Source: Citrifermentans bemidjiense Bem (lineage in GTDB: Bacteria > Desulfobacterota > Desulfuromonadia > Geobacterales > Geobacteraceae). From it: a stretch of 64,000 nt of DNA. A model generated the notes under the pieces. That model worked only from the letters and a program-made list of their open reading frames with translations. It had not been told where the DNA came from and ran no database searches. The stretch is taken from positions 2,851,501-2,915,500 of the forward strand of contig NC_011146.1 in the NCBI RefSeq assembly GCF_000020725.1, in the 5' to 3' direction. Positions 51,614 through 61,939 of this stretch are shown here, one piece after another (the first letter of the stretch is position 1; every line of letters starts with the position of its first letter). Both the position numbers and the translations under genes were made by a program.

Positions 51614-51829
51614 AAAGGCTTTCACCACAGAGGACACAGAGGGACACAGAGGAAAACAAAAACCTTAAAAACGTGGAACAGGGATGAAGGGGATAAAGGG
51701 GATAACTGCAAAAAAGCTTTAGGGGTAAACCAGAAGCAGTTTGGGCGTTAAATGCCTTTGAAGTTGCCTGTATTTTGTTTTTCCTCTGTGGTTCCTCTGT
51801 GTTCCTCTGTGGTGAGTGCCTTTGCTTTA
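51614..51829. repeat. ACAGAGG-type inverted-repeat element
   Basis: The left arm (51614-51655) reads AAAGGCTTTCACCACAGAGG, then two ACAGAGGs. The right arm (51781-51829) is its inverse: CCTCTGTGGTTCCTCTGTG and GGTGAGTGCCTTT. The interior is AT-rich with no ORF. It fills the gap between two convergent genes. Confidence 0.75.
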
Positions 51830-51833
51830 AGTT

Positions 51834-52598
51834 TCAGCGCAGGTAGTTGTCCCAGAAGAGCTTCGTCGTTACCGCCAGCACCGAGCAGATGAAGACCGGC
51901 CGCACGAACCGGGTCCCCTTCCTGATCACGAGCCTCGCCCCTACCCTCGCCCCAACGGCCTGCCCCACCCCCATCACCACCCCCGGCAGGAGCAGCACCT
52001 CTCCTCCCGCCAGAAAGACCGCCAGCGACACGATGTTGCTGACGAAGTTGAAGACCTTGGTGTAGCCGGTCCCCTTGCGCATGTCGAAGCCGAGCCCGAG
52101 CATCAGGGCCATCACCCAGAAGGAGCCGGTGCCCGGGCCGAGAAAGCCGTCGTAGAAACCGAGCGCCAGCCCGGCTACCGCATAGAAGAGTCCCCTGGAA
52201 AGCCGGGGGTGAACCTCTTCGGCGCCTAACCTGGGCGTAAAGATGGTGTAACAGAGGATGGCCATAAGCAGAAAGGGTATCCCCTGCTTCAGGAAGCCGG
52301 GATCCAACTGCTGCACCGTATAGGAGCCGAGGATGGCGCCGGCGGCAGTCCAGGCCGCCCCGGCAGCGGCGTCCGATAGGTTTACCGTCCCAGCCTGGAC
52401 GAAGTGGACCATGGCGCTGAAGGAGCCAAAACTACCCTGCAGCTTGTTGGTCCCCAGCGCTGCCTGCGGCGGAAGCCCCAGTCCCAGCAGCACCGGGACC
52501 GTGATCAGCCCACCTCCTCCGGCTATGGAATCGATGAGCCCCGCGGCTGCTCCTGTTGCGAAGAGCACGGGAAGATAGATGGGTGCAATCGCGGTCAC
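51834..52598 (-). CDS. TauE/SafE family (sulfite/sulfonate exporter-like) membrane protein
   Basis: A 254-residue membrane protein with about eight helices. The first TauE repeat reads GLIDSIAGGGGLITVPVLLG and ALGTNKLQGSFGSFSAM; the second has DGFLGPGTGSFWVMALMLGL. It may export sulfite, organosulfonates or other anions. The GTG at 52598 overlaps the stop of the upstream 745-residue gene (GTGA), so they are coupled; a longer frame has no family character. The coupling is the only clue to a partner. Confidence 0.9.
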   Translation of the reverse strand: MTAIAPIYLPVLFATGAAAGLIDSIAGGGGLITVPVLLGLGLPPQAALGTNKLQGSFGSFSAMVHFVQAGTVNLSDAAAGAAWTAAGAILGSYTVQQLDPGFLKQGIPFLLMAILCYTIFTPRLGAEEVHPRLSRGLFYAVAGLALGFYDGFLGPGTGSFWVMALMLGLGFDMRKGTGYTKVFNFVSNIVSLAVFLAGGEVLLLPGVVMGVGQAVGARVGARLVIRKGTRFVRPVFICSVLAVTTKLFWDNYLR

Positions 52599-54832
52599 CG
52601 CGGGCCTTTCCCCTTTTCCTTCCCCCCCACGCCCTTCGCGCGGTACTGCTCCACCGTCCAGCGCGCCACAGCCGACATCAGCGGGATCTCCTTGAGCGCC
52701 AAGGTGCGATCGGCAACAGCCTGCGCGACATGGTACATCCGCTGCCAGTTGAGCGGTGCGTTCCGGGCCTGGCGCAGCCAAAGCGTGTCGACAACCAGCC
52801 GGTCCAGCCATGCGTCGCGCCTTGGCTCCATCAGGTTCGACAGTACGCGCTCAATAGCCTGGGCATCCCTCCCGCTCCCCCTCCCCTTCTTTGCCGCTTC
52901 GACTTCACGCCCAACCGCATCTCCGGTCTCGGCCCAACTGCCTAAAACGGCGGGGAAGGCGACCGGCCACTCTCCCGATTCTTCCAGCGCCGCGAGATAC
53001 TCGCTTTCCTCGAGCAGGGCCGGGTTGAGGGAGTCGATCTCGTCGCGCAGGAGGAGCAATTCGTTGCCTGCATCGAGTGGGGTTCCTTTCCACCGGTCGC
53101 GCCCGAACAGCTCGGCAATCCTCACAAACCAGTGGTTGGGCGCGACGCCGTTGGAGACGCCGTCGGCCAGCGCCTGGCAGACGCGCAGGTCGAGATACTG
53201 CGGGGACGATTGTTCCAGGTAGGAGAAGCCGCCGGTGAGGCCGGCGATAAATCTGTCTTTTTCCGCCCGCGATGTGAAGCGGTTGACGGAACTGTCGGCG
53301 ACGCCATTCCCCTCCTGCAAAACGATGGAGCAAGAACAGAAAGCGGCGCCTTCCTTGAGCAGCACCTGGAACCTTTGTGCGCCGGAGCCGTCGATGCCGG
53401 AGGCGTACACGACAAGAGCCGGAGGTTTGGGTAGCGGCGCGCACTCAACCCGCGCCTTGCGGGCGTTGGTTATGGCCTGGTCCACGTTGCGCCGTATCTC
53501 GATTGGGAACCAGTTGCGGGCTATGATCAGCCGCCTCAAGGTCTCCGGGCTGATCCGACACCCCTCGATGGATACGAGGAGCCGGGACACCTCCAGGGCG
53601 TGCGCCGGGTCGGGGTGGAAGAGCATCAGCGTCGCGATCTCCCGCAGGAAAGGGTCGTCCGCCGTCATCAGCTCGGAGATCACCGGCGCGCGGAGCTCGG
53701 GGTCGCTAGCCGCGGAGAGCTTCAGTATCTCGTCCGCCCCCTCGAACGGTGCAGACACCCCCATCGCCTTCAAGCTGCGGGCGATACCGGTCAAAAGATC
53801 CTCCGCTTCAGCTCCCTGTAGGTCGGTGCGGCCGGCACCGGTGCCTAGGATCCTCTTTTCCGCGTCCCGCAGCTCGGCAATCGGCTCGACCCTGCTCTGC
53901 GACAGGATGCGGACCACCGCCAGCGAGAGGTCGACGTCCTGGTTCTCCATCATCACGCGCCGCGCCAGCGCACCCTGGAACCGTTCCATCTGACGCCTGG
54001 CGCCCCCCCTCCCCCCCTCGATCTCCACCTGGTAAAAATCGAGCATGTCGCGGAGCAGCCTGAGCGCGGCGTCGATCTTCTCGTCGTCCTGGGGCGAGCG
54101 TCTGCACAAAGGCGGGAGGAGGGCGGCAAGCTCCTCCCCGGCGAAGGGATCAGCCAGAAGGTGCCGCCGCAGTTCTTCCTGGACGGCCAAAAGAGCGCCC
54201 ACCGGCGCGGCTTGGGCCTTGGCGTATAGGTCGACGAAGCGCTGCATCCCGGTGGCTGAGCCGGCGTCGGGTTTCGTGTCGGGGGCGCCTCCCCTTCCCG
54301 GTTCGAGGCCGCTTTCAGGCGGTTTGGCAGCAGGGGACGAAGGCGTCGCGCCGGGGCGGGCGTGTTTCAGCGACTCCTCCAGCACGGCCTCAAGTTCCGG
54401 AGGGGGCATCAGCTGGTACGGGATGTCTCCCGGCTTGGGGAAAGGCTTCCCTGCGTAGGGCTTTTTGTCTGCGAGTTCGCGCACCTTCTGGTAGCGGCGC
54501 TGGATGCGCTGCAGCCACTCGGGGCGGGCGTTGAGCATGTCGGTGAAGGCCTGGGCGAGATCTGCGGCGTAGGGAGACTGGTAGCTGGCGGGATCCAGGT
54601 AGGGGCCGGTGAAGGCGCCGGCGGCATCGAGGCTGAAGCGGATGTTCGCCTTGGGGCGTGATTTTTCGTTAACGGCCGAGATAAGGAGTTGGCGGCAATC
54701 GTCGCCGGGGTCGGTGCAGTACTGTTCGAGGAAGCGGTAGTTCCCCTTCGGGATGCGTCCGGTCTTGCGCGGAATTTCCAAGGTGATGAACTGAGGGTCC
54801 GCCTTGGGGAATATCTCGTGATAAGGCTTCAT
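52595..54832 (-). CDS. conserved hypothetical protein of 745 residues
   Basis: I do not recognise this large soluble protein. Residues 1-160 are mixed, beginning MKPYHEIFPKADPQFITLEI, with CTDPGDDC. A low-complexity linker rich in P, G and A (about 170-215) leads to a helical, HEAT-like middle section (for example EEELAALLPPLC, ALLAVQEELRRHLL) and a C-terminal part including LVVYASGIDGSGAQRFQVLL and CSCSIVLQEG, with no known catalytic motif. It is coupled to the TauE/SafE gene (GTGA). ATG 54832 follows AAAGG; a 29-residue upstream extension is AT-rich leader. Confidence 0.7.
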   Translation of the reverse strand: MKPYHEIFPKADPQFITLEIPRKTGRIPKGNYRFLEQYCTDPGDDCRQLLISAVNEKSRPKANIRFSLDAAGAFTGPYLDPASYQSPYAADLAQAFTDMLNARPEWLQRIQRRYQKVRELADKKPYAGKPFPKPGDIPYQLMPPPELEAVLEESLKHARPGATPSSPAAKPPESGLEPGRGGAPDTKPDAGSATGMQRFVDLYAKAQAAPVGALLAVQEELRRHLLADPFAGEELAALLPPLCRRSPQDDEKIDAALRLLRDMLDFYQVEIEGGRGGARRQMERFQGALARRVMMENQDVDLSLAVVRILSQSRVEPIAELRDAEKRILGTGAGRTDLQGAEAEDLLTGIARSLKAMGVSAPFEGADEILKLSAASDPELRAPVISELMTADDPFLREIATLMLFHPDPAHALEVSRLLVSIEGCRISPETLRRLIIARNWFPIEIRRNVDQAITNARKARVECAPLPKPPALVVYASGIDGSGAQRFQVLLKEGAAFCSCSIVLQEGNGVADSSVNRFTSRAEKDRFIAGLTGGFSYLEQSSPQYLDLRVCQALADGVSNGVAPNHWFVRIAELFGRDRWKGTPLDAGNELLLLRDEIDSLNPALLEESEYLAALEESGEWPVAFPAVLGSWAETGDAVGREVEAAKKGRGSGRDAQAIERVLSNLMEPRRDAWLDRLVVDTLWLRQARNAPLNWQRMYHVAQAVADRTLALKEIPLMSAVARWTVEQYRAKGVGGKEKGKGPR

Positions 54833-54844
54833 CGAAAACCTTTC

Positions 54845-55085
54845 AAACAAAAAACCCAAAACCATTAACAAGGAGTTTGGGAGAAAATCTGAGAAAGGCA
54901 AAAAGAAGAGAAAACCCAAAAAACATTAAAATGTGAAAAACTAAACCATTAGCCCCGGAGTGAGAAAGGCAAAAACGAATGGGTAAAACCAAAAGGATTT
55001 AAGACTCTAAGATTCTCTCAGGTTTTGGTTTTCCTCAGAAGTCCTCAGATTTTCTCCTTGTTAATGGTTTGGGTTTCGGGCTTCT
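54845..55085. repeat. inverted-repeat element with AAACCC..ATTAACAAGGAG arms
   Basis: The left arm (54845-54900) reads AAACCCAAAACCATTAACAA, then GGAG; the right arm (55025-55082) is the inverse of AAACCCAAACCATTAACAAG, then GAG. The AT-rich interior holds no gene. It occupies the 262-bp gap between gmhB and the 745-residue gene. The design is like the ACAGAGG elements but with unrelated arms. Confidence 0.65.
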
Positions 55086-55094
55086 AAGGTTCTC

Positions 55095-55664
55095 TCAGAC
55101 CTTCTCATGTTTTTCGAGGATGGCATCTACCGCCGCCCCCAAGTCTACGTACGACTCTACCCCCGCCGGCAGGCGCGACACGTCTCCGCTACCGTACCCG
55201 GTCAAGACCAACAAGGAGGTGCAACCCGCATTCAACCCCGCCTGCACGTCCCCTAGCTTGTCGCCTATCATGTACGAACGGGAAAGGTCGATGTCGAGGT
55301 CGGCCGCGGCCTGCTCCAGCATCCCGGGAAGGGGCTTGCGGCAGGCGCATTCCCTGCGGTAGTCGCCGGTGCCGTGCTCGGGGTGGTGCGGACAGAAGTA
55401 GCAGGCGTCGATGCTGATCCCGTACTGCGCGAGTTCCTCGTGCATGTGGTCGTGGATGTCGTGGAGCGCCGCCTCGTCGTAGAGCCCGCGCCCTATCCCG
55501 GACTGGTTGGTCACCACCACCAGGAGGAACCCTGCCTCCTTGAGCCGCTTGAGCGCAAAGGGAACACCGGGGATGAGCTCAAACTCCTCCACCTTGCTCA
55601 GATACTGCACCTCGACGTTGATGGTCCCGTCGCGGTCGAGAAAAACCGCCCTGTGCTTCGCCAT
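55095..55664 (-). CDS. gmhB: D-glycero-D-manno-heptose 1,7-bisphosphate 7-phosphatase
   Basis: A 189-residue HAD-type phosphatase of the heptose pathway: nucleophile motif VFLDRDGTIN, a zinc loop CYFCPHHPEHGTGD and CACRKP, and YMIGDKLGDVQAGLNAGC as motif III/IV. It removes the 7-phosphate to make heptose 1-phosphate for LPS core or S-layer glycan. The ATG at 55664 is chosen because an extension through the gmhA region in this frame is not homologous. It follows gmhA on the same strand with a 14-bp gap. Confidence 0.94.
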   Translation of the reverse strand: MAKHRAVFLDRDGTINVEVQYLSKVEEFELIPGVPFALKRLKEAGFLLVVVTNQSGIGRGLYDEAALHDIHDHMHEELAQYGISIDACYFCPHHPEHGTGDYRRECACRKPLPGMLEQAAADLDIDLSRSYMIGDKLGDVQAGLNAGCTSLLVLTGYGSGDVSRLPAGVESYVDLGAAVDAILEKHEKV

Positions 55665-55678
55665 GGTTCCCCCGCGCC

Positions 55679-56257
55679 CTATTTGCCCTTCACGAAAAGC
55701 TCCCGCTCTACCAGGTCGCAGATGATGTGGATGATGGTTATGTGCCCTTCCTGGATGCGGGGGGTGTCGTTGCTGGGAACGATGAGGGGGAGTTCGGCCA
55801 CCGACTTGATGCTCCCCCCGTCTTTGCCGAGGAGCGCTATGGTGCGGCACCCTTTCTCGCGGGCGAGTTCCAGGGCAAGCTGGACGTTGGGGGAGTTGCC
55901 GGAGGTGGAGATCCCCACCACGACGTCGCCCGCCGCGGCGTGAGCCTCGACCTGACGGGAGAAGATCCGGTCAAAGCCGTAGTCGTTGCCGATGGCGGTA
56001 AGGATGGAGGTGTCGGTGTGAAGCGCGATGGCGGGAAGCGCGCGCCGCTCCAGCTTGAAGCGGCCGACCATCTCTGCCACGAAATGCTGGGCGTCGGCGG
56101 CAGACCCGCCGTTTCCCATAACCAGGAGCTTGTTCCCCGCCTTATAGGCGTCTACCACAAGCGAAACGGCGCTCTCTATTGCGGGGGACAACTCCCCCTG
56201 AAGCGCCGTCATGACTTCGCAATGGGCCTTAAGCTGGGCCTTTATCTCTACAAGCAT
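55679..56257 (-). CDS. gmhA: D-sedoheptulose 7-phosphate isomerase
   Basis: A 192-residue SIS-domain enzyme that converts sedoheptulose 7-phosphate to D-glycero-D-manno-heptose 7-phosphate. [37 protein letters not shown] and the C-terminal [17 protein letters not shown] with catalytic Glu/His are all present. It comes 46 bp after the glycosyltransferase and is followed by gmhB, two steps of ADP- or GDP-heptose formation; the kinase/nucleotidyltransferase gene is not in the window. Confidence 0.95.
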   Translation of the reverse strand: MLVEIKAQLKAHCEVMTALQGELSPAIESAVSLVVDAYKAGNKLLVMGNGGSAADAQHFVAEMVGRFKLERRALPAIALHTDTSILTAIGNDYGFDRIFSRQVEAHAAAGDVVVGISTSGNSPNVQLALELAREKGCRTIALLGKDGGSIKSVAELPLIVPSNDTPRIQEGHITIIHIICDLVERELFVKGK

Positions 56258-56303
56258 CCACTACCCTCCTGCATTGGATATACAAGCCTCAGCGAGACCG
56301 CGA

Positions 56304-57317
56304 CTACTGGTAGCGGGCCTTGATCCTCTCGCAAAGCTCGGAGAAGGACAGGTACCGCTCGCTCCAGGGGAAGGGTATGCCATCCACTGCGGTGACCGGT
56401 GTGGTCCCCGGTTTCTGGGACGCGATCTTGTCGAAGAGGCGTTTTTTCATGCCGTCCCAGGCAAGCCTCGGGAGCGGCACCAAGGTGACGTGCTCGTGCA
56501 GCTTCCCGAATCCCGCCTGCTGGGCGGCCTGGTTCAAGGAGGCCGGCAAGAGCACGGTGTAGCTGTCGTCGCGCCGCGCCCCTTTTACCAGCCACTGCAG
56601 CTTTTCGCCCAAAAGCTCGACTTCGACCCCCTTGGGTACATGGAGGATGTAGCTCCCTCCCACGCCCCAGCGCTCCCTGAACAGCGCGATGCTCCGCTGC
56701 TGCGTTTCGCGCCGCCTTTGCTCGGAGCCGAGCCGGGCTTCTTCCTGGTGGTGCACCACCGGGGTCGGCACCTGCACCGTGACAAACCCCTTGGCGTTGG
56801 CGCGCCGGGTGTAGTCCTTGAGGCACCACACGCCGCCGTCCATCCCCTCGTCGAGACCTCCGATCTGGCGATAGAGTTCCCTGCTGATCACCATGGCGCC
56901 GAAGGAGCCCCGTTCCAGTTCGGTCGGGACATCGCACTCCTCGCCCGGATCGAGACACGGAAGCAGAATCCCCGCCTCGGGATGCTCCTGGGCGTAGGCC
57001 AATAGCGGCTCCAGCCAACGCGCGCTCACCAGGCTGGTGTTGCGCACCAAAGCGAGGTACGGCGCTTCGGAGCTTTCGAAACCGCGGTTTGCAGCAGGCA
57101 CGAAACCTATGTTGCTGTCATCGCGCATCAACAACGCGCGGTCGTCCAGGCTGTCGGCAAGTTCCTGCAGGAGCCTTTCGGTATCCCGCTCGGACCCGCA
57201 GTCCACCATGATGAATCGGGCGCCGGGTGTGTGGTTGATCAGGGTGACCAGGCAGTTCCGGGTCTCGTCGGGCCTGTTCCAAACGGGTATGATGACGTCT
57301 ATGATGGCGTCGGTCAT
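56304..57317 (-). CDS. GT2 family glycosyltransferase
   Basis: A 337-residue GT-A-fold transferase. The nucleotide-binding opening is DVIIPVWNRPDETRNCLVTL; VDCGSERDTERLL, NIGFVPAANRGFE, and the metal-binding region YLALVRNTSLVS follow, with GGLDEGMDGGVWCLKDYTRR and VHHQEE as catalytic-end segments. No membrane helix is visible, so it is cytoplasmic. It sits between mreB and gmhA on the same strand and probably builds an LPS or surface glycan with heptose. The ATG at 57317 follows GGGGGATTGTC; seven upstream residues are rejected. Confidence 0.85.
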   Translation of the reverse strand: MTDAIIDVIIPVWNRPDETRNCLVTLINHTPGARFIMVDCGSERDTERLLQELADSLDDRALLMRDDSNIGFVPAANRGFESSEAPYLALVRNTSLVSARWLEPLLAYAQEHPEAGILLPCLDPGEECDVPTELERGSFGAMVISRELYRQIGGLDEGMDGGVWCLKDYTRRANAKGFVTVQVPTPVVHHQEEARLGSEQRRRETQQRSIALFRERWGVGGSYILHVPKGVEVELLGEKLQWLVKGARRDDSYTVLLPASLNQAAQQAGFGKLHEHVTLVPLPRLAWDGMKKRLFDKIASQKPGTTPVTAVDGIPFPWSERYLSFSELCERIKARYQ

Positions 57318-57362
57318 GACAATCCCCCAGGCTGACAAGCATGTTGTGTAAGAAAAGGGCGC

Positions 57363-58409
<1,047 letters not shown>

Positions 58410-58556
58410 TTAACTCCTTTGATTATCGCGCTACCGGGACCGACCCGGCGCCAAAGTTGGAAATGTAGCAAAAACTCCGCACCCTTGCAACAAAGAAAAG
58501 CCACAGTGCCGTCACCGTAGGCACAAAGGCGGCACATATACCGCATCATTCTGGTA

Positions 58557-58585
58557 TTGCTTTTACGATTAAATCATACTATTAT
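58557..58585 (+). promoter_or_regulatory. sigma-70-type promoter of the foldase gene
   Basis: TTGCTT (58557-58562), 17-bp spacer, TATTAT (58580-58585), 59 bp before the ATG, in the intergenic region shared with the divergent mreB. Confidence 0.65.
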
Positions 58586-58643
58586 TCCCAACTCTTGTGA
58601 TACATGAGAGACCACTCTATCAGCGCAAAGGAGCCGAACTGGA

Positions 58644-60224
58644 ATGCTAGGCATAATGAGGAAGTACAAGCAATCGATACTCATAAAGATTGTATTCGTC
58701 GTGATAGTACTCTCTTTCATAGGGACCATCTTCCTCGTCTGGGGCAGGGGCGGAGACAAATCCGCTAACGGTCCTGCTGGATATGCCGCAATGGTTGACG
58801 GCACCAAGATCTCGATGGATGATTTCCAGAAGAACTACTACCGCACCAGGAACCTGTACGAGCAGATCTACGGCCGCTCGCTGACCCCGGAGATGGAAAA
58901 GCAGATGGGGCTCAAAAAGGCGACCATAAGCAGCATGATTGACAACGTCCTCACCCTCAAAGAAGCCAAGAAGATGGGCATCAAGGTGGATAAGGACGAG
59001 GTGGCCGCGGAGATCGCCAAGATCCCCTCCTTCCAGAACAACGGCGCTTTCGACTTCACCCTGTACCAGAACACCCTCAAGGCCAATCGGGTCACCCCGA
59101 AGGAGTTCGAGGAAACCCAGGAACAGGACCTCCTGGTGCAAAAGGCGCGCAACAAGGTAAAGGAGAAGGCGACTGTCACCGACGCGGACCTGATGCAGGA
59201 GTTCAAGAAGCAAAACGACAAGGTCAACCTTCAGTACGTCTCCTTCTCCCCCGCCGACGTGAAGGGAAGCATCAAGCTGACCGACGCCGAGCTGAACGTC
59301 TACCTCCAGGACCACCAGGCGCAGTTCAAGACGCCGGAGCAGGTATCGATCGCCTACACGCTGGTGAGCCCGGCAGCCCTTGCCGCCAAGGTGAGCGTCA
59401 CCCCCGAAGAAGCTCAGAACTATTACCAGAAGAACATCGACCGCTACCAGGGCAAAGGGGGCATCCTCCCGTTCGCCGAGGTCAAGGATCAGGCGACCGC
59501 CGACGCGCAGAAAGCCAAGGCCGCCAAGGAAGCCTACGAGAAGGCGGCCGAGACGGCCAAGAAGTTCCGCGCCCAGGGCAACCTCGATGCCGCCGCCCAA
59601 GCGCTTGGCGGCAAGGTCGAGAAGACCCCGCTCTTTACCGCGCAGGCGCCTGCCGCTGCCATCGCAGGGGAGACCGAGCTCGTCGCCCGCGCCTTCGCGC
59701 TGAAGCAGAACGAGCTGGGGGGACCGGTGGAGACCGCCAAGGGGATCTACCTGCTGAAGGTTCTCGACAAGAAGCCGTCCGTCGTGCCGCCGCTGGCGCA
59801 GGTAAGGGCGCAGGTCGAGCGGAAGCTTTTGGAAGTGAAAGGGGCCGAGGTAGCCAAGAAGAAGGCTGAAGAAGCGCTGCAGCAGCTCTCCAAAGCGGGC
59901 GCGGCCACCAAGGAGACCGGCAACTTCGGCTACTCCCCGGCCGGCGCCATCCCCACCGTCGGAACCTCCCCCGAGCTGATGGAAGCCGCTTTCGCGCTTA
60001 CCCCTGCCAACCCGGTCGCCAAGCAGCCGGTCAAGGTGGGCGAACGCTGGTACGCGGTGAAACTGAAGAACAGGGTGGAAGCGCCCACCACAGACTTCGC
60101 CAAGGCCTCCGCAACCATCAAGCAGACCCTGCTCCCCAAAAAGCAGCAGGAAGAGCTGGACAAGTGGTTGAAAGGGCTCAGGGATAAGGCTAAAATCGAC
60201 ATCAACCCGTCGATCAAGGACTAA
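58644..60224 (+). CDS. PpiD/SurA-type periplasmic peptidyl-prolyl isomerase (SurA_N domain)
   Basis: A 526-residue inner-membrane-anchored foldase. One N-terminal membrane helix (about 12-32, ILIKIVFVVIVLSFIGTIFL) is followed by the SurA_N-type chaperone region (ISMDDFQKNYYRTRNLYEQI, then ISSMIDNVLTLKEAKKMGIK) and a PPIase-like region (AELNVYLQDHQAQFKTPEQV, GGILPFAEV). It assists outer-membrane or secreted protein folding. The PPIase part is less clear than the chaperone part, so isomerase activity is not certain. RBS AAAGGAG lies 10 bp before ATG 58644. Confidence 0.85.
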   Translation: MLGIMRKYKQSILIKIVFVVIVLSFIGTIFLVWGRGGDKSANGPAGYAAMVDGTKISMDDFQKNYYRTRNLYEQIYGRSLTPEMEKQMGLKKATISSMIDNVLTLKEAKKMGIKVDKDEVAAEIAKIPSFQNNGAFDFTLYQNTLKANRVTPKEFEETQEQDLLVQKARNKVKEKATVTDADLMQEFKKQNDKVNLQYVSFSPADVKGSIKLTDAELNVYLQDHQAQFKTPEQVSIAYTLVSPAALAAKVSVTPEEAQNYYQKNIDRYQGKGGILPFAEVKDQATADAQKAKAAKEAYEKAAETAKKFRAQGNLDAAAQALGGKVEKTPLFTAQAPAAAIAGETELVARAFALKQNELGGPVETAKGIYLLKVLDKKPSVVPPLAQVRAQVERKLLEVKGAEVAKKKAEEALQQLSKAGAATKETGNFGYSPAGAIPTVGTSPELMEAAFALTPANPVAKQPVKVGERWYAVKLKNRVEAPTTDFAKASATIKQTLLPKKQQEELDKWLKGLRDKAKIDINPSIKD

Positions 60225-60342
60225 CTAAAGCAACAACGCGGCAAATCGACAGCTATTCAAGTGCGAGGTGGAGGGTGCAGGTGCACGCTTCACCTTTCAC
60301 TTTTAACGCTTGAAGCGCGAACCATAAAAGGAGAATGGACAA

Positions 60343-61233
60343 ATGACTACACCGGTACTCAACACTGATTTCCCCGGTCTGAAGCTCGCCGCCCGCGGCA
60401 AGGTGCGCGACATCTACGACCTGGGAGAGACGCTGCTCATCGTCACCACCGACAGGATCTCTGCTTTCGACGTGATCATGAACGAGGGCATCCCGCACAA
60501 GGGGTACGTGCTGACCCAGATCTCCGCCTACTGGTTCCGTCAAATGGAAGACATCATCAAGAACCACATCATCTCCACCGATGTCACCGACTTCCCGAAA
60601 GAGTGCCAGCCGTACGCCGACGTCCTGGCCGGGCGCTCCATGTGGGTGAAAAAGGCTAAGCCTTTGGCGGCCGAGTGCATCGTGCGCGGCTACATCTCCG
60701 GCTCCGGCTGGAAGGACTACCAAAAGACCGGCGCCATCTGCGGCATCAAGCTTCCGGAAGGGCTCAAGGAATCCGACCGCCTCCCCCAGCCGATCTTCAC
60801 CCCTTCCACTAAGGCGGAGCTGGGAACCCACGACGAGAACATCTCTTTCGAGGAGATGTGCCGGATCTGCGGCACCGAGATCTCCACCAAGGTGCGCGAC
60901 GTAACCCTCGCCATCTACGAGAAGGCCCGCGACTTGGCCGACCAGAAAGGGATCATCATCGCCGACACCAAGTTCGAGTACGGCATCTACGACGGCGAGC
61001 TGATCATCATCGACGAGTGCATGACACCTGACTCCAGCCGTTTCTGGCCCAAGGAGAGCTACAAGCCGGGCGGCCCGCAGCCCTCCTTCGACAAGCAGTT
61101 CCTGCGTGACTACCTGGAGACGCTCGACTGGGGCAAGACGGCGCCGGCGCCGCCGCTTCCCGAAGAGATCGTCAGGAAGACCGGCGAGAAGTACATGGAA
61201 GCGCTGGTGAAGCTGACCGGCAAAGGGATCTAG
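60343..61233 (+). CDS. purC: phosphoribosylaminoimidazole-succinocarboxamide synthase
   Basis: SAICAR synthetase, 296 residues, the eukaryote/alpha-type length. Purine biosynthesis step 8 (CAIR plus aspartate to SAICAR). Motifs: [78 protein letters not shown] and [22 protein letters not shown]. It stands alone, 118 bp after the foldase, and ends at a strong terminator. Confidence 0.96.
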   Translation: MTTPVLNTDFPGLKLAARGKVRDIYDLGETLLIVTTDRISAFDVIMNEGIPHKGYVLTQISAYWFRQMEDIIKNHIISTDVTDFPKECQPYADVLAGRSMWVKKAKPLAAECIVRGYISGSGWKDYQKTGAICGIKLPEGLKESDRLPQPIFTPSTKAELGTHDENISFEEMCRICGTEISTKVRDVTLAIYEKARDLADQKGIIIADTKFEYGIYDGELIIIDECMTPDSSRFWPKESYKPGGPQPSFDKQFLRDYLETLDWGKTAPAPPLPEEIVRKTGEKYMEALVKLTGKGI

Positions 61234-61246
61234 GGATCGAACCGAT

Positions 61247-61280
61247 GCCCCGCCTCCTCACCGGGGGCGGGGCTTTTTTT
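61247..61280 (+). terminator. rho-independent terminator of purC
   Basis: GCCCCGCC, 11-nt loop, GGCGGGGC (61247-61273), then seven T (61274-61280), 13 bp after the purC stop. A GTG follows; the next gene starts at 61303. Confidence 0.92.
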
Positions 61281-61302
61281 GTGCCGGCAAAGGAAAAAGA
61301 CG

Positions 61303-61935
61303 ATGCTGAAGCAGACCTTGACCCTGCTGTTTCTTCTGGCCCTATCATCCTCCGTCTCGGGCGCTGCCGCCGAGATCCCCCTGGCCCGTTTCAGTAAGTC
61401 CGACCTCTCCGGCTGGAGCGACAAGACCTTCAAGGGGAAGACCGACTACAGCTTCGCCGACGGCGCGCTTAAGGCCCACAGCGTGAAAGGGGCCAGCGGG
61501 AAGATCAAGAAGGTCTCCATCGACACGCGCAACTACCCGAAGCTCTCCTGGAGCTGGCGCATCGACCACACGTTGCGGCACGAGGACGCCACCCGCAAAA
61601 GCGGCGACGACTTCGCGGCAAGGGTCTACGTGATCTTCCCGCGCACCTTCTTCTGGCGCATGCGGGCCATCAACTACGTCTGGTCCGGGAAGCTCCCCGT
61701 AGGGAGCCACACCCCCAGCCCGCATACGGCAAATGCGGTATCGATAGCGGTGGAAAGCGGGGACGCGAAGGCGGGAACCTGGGTGTTCGAGGAACGCAAC
61801 GTCTACGAGGATTACAAGAAGATATTCGGGGAGGATCCCCCCCTGATGGGGGGGATCGCTGTCATGACCGATACGGACGACACCAAGGAGGAGGTCACCG
61901 CCTGGTACGGCGACATCACCCTCAGCTCTGAGTGA
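61303..61935 (+). CDS. DUF3047 domain-containing exported protein
   Basis: A 210-residue protein with an N-terminal signal peptide (about residues 1-22, ending SGAAA) and a DUF3047 beta domain: FSKSDLSGWSDKTFKGKTDY, SWSWRIDHTLRHEDATRKSG, DDFAARVYVIFPRTFFW, NYVWSGKLPVGSH and YEDYKKIFGEDPPLMGGIAV. Periplasmic location is likely; function unknown. The ATG at 61303 is chosen because upstream residues overlap the terminator. Confidence 0.9.
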   Translation: MLKQTLTLLFLLALSSSVSGAAAEIPLARFSKSDLSGWSDKTFKGKTDYSFADGALKAHSVKGASGKIKKVSIDTRNYPKLSWSWRIDHTLRHEDATRKSGDDFAARVYVIFPRTFFWRMRAINYVWSGKLPVGSHTPSPHTANAVSIAVESGDAKAGTWVFEERNVYEDYKKIFGEDPPLMGGIAVMTDTDDTKEEVTAWYGDITLSSE

Positions 61936-61939
61936 GCTG

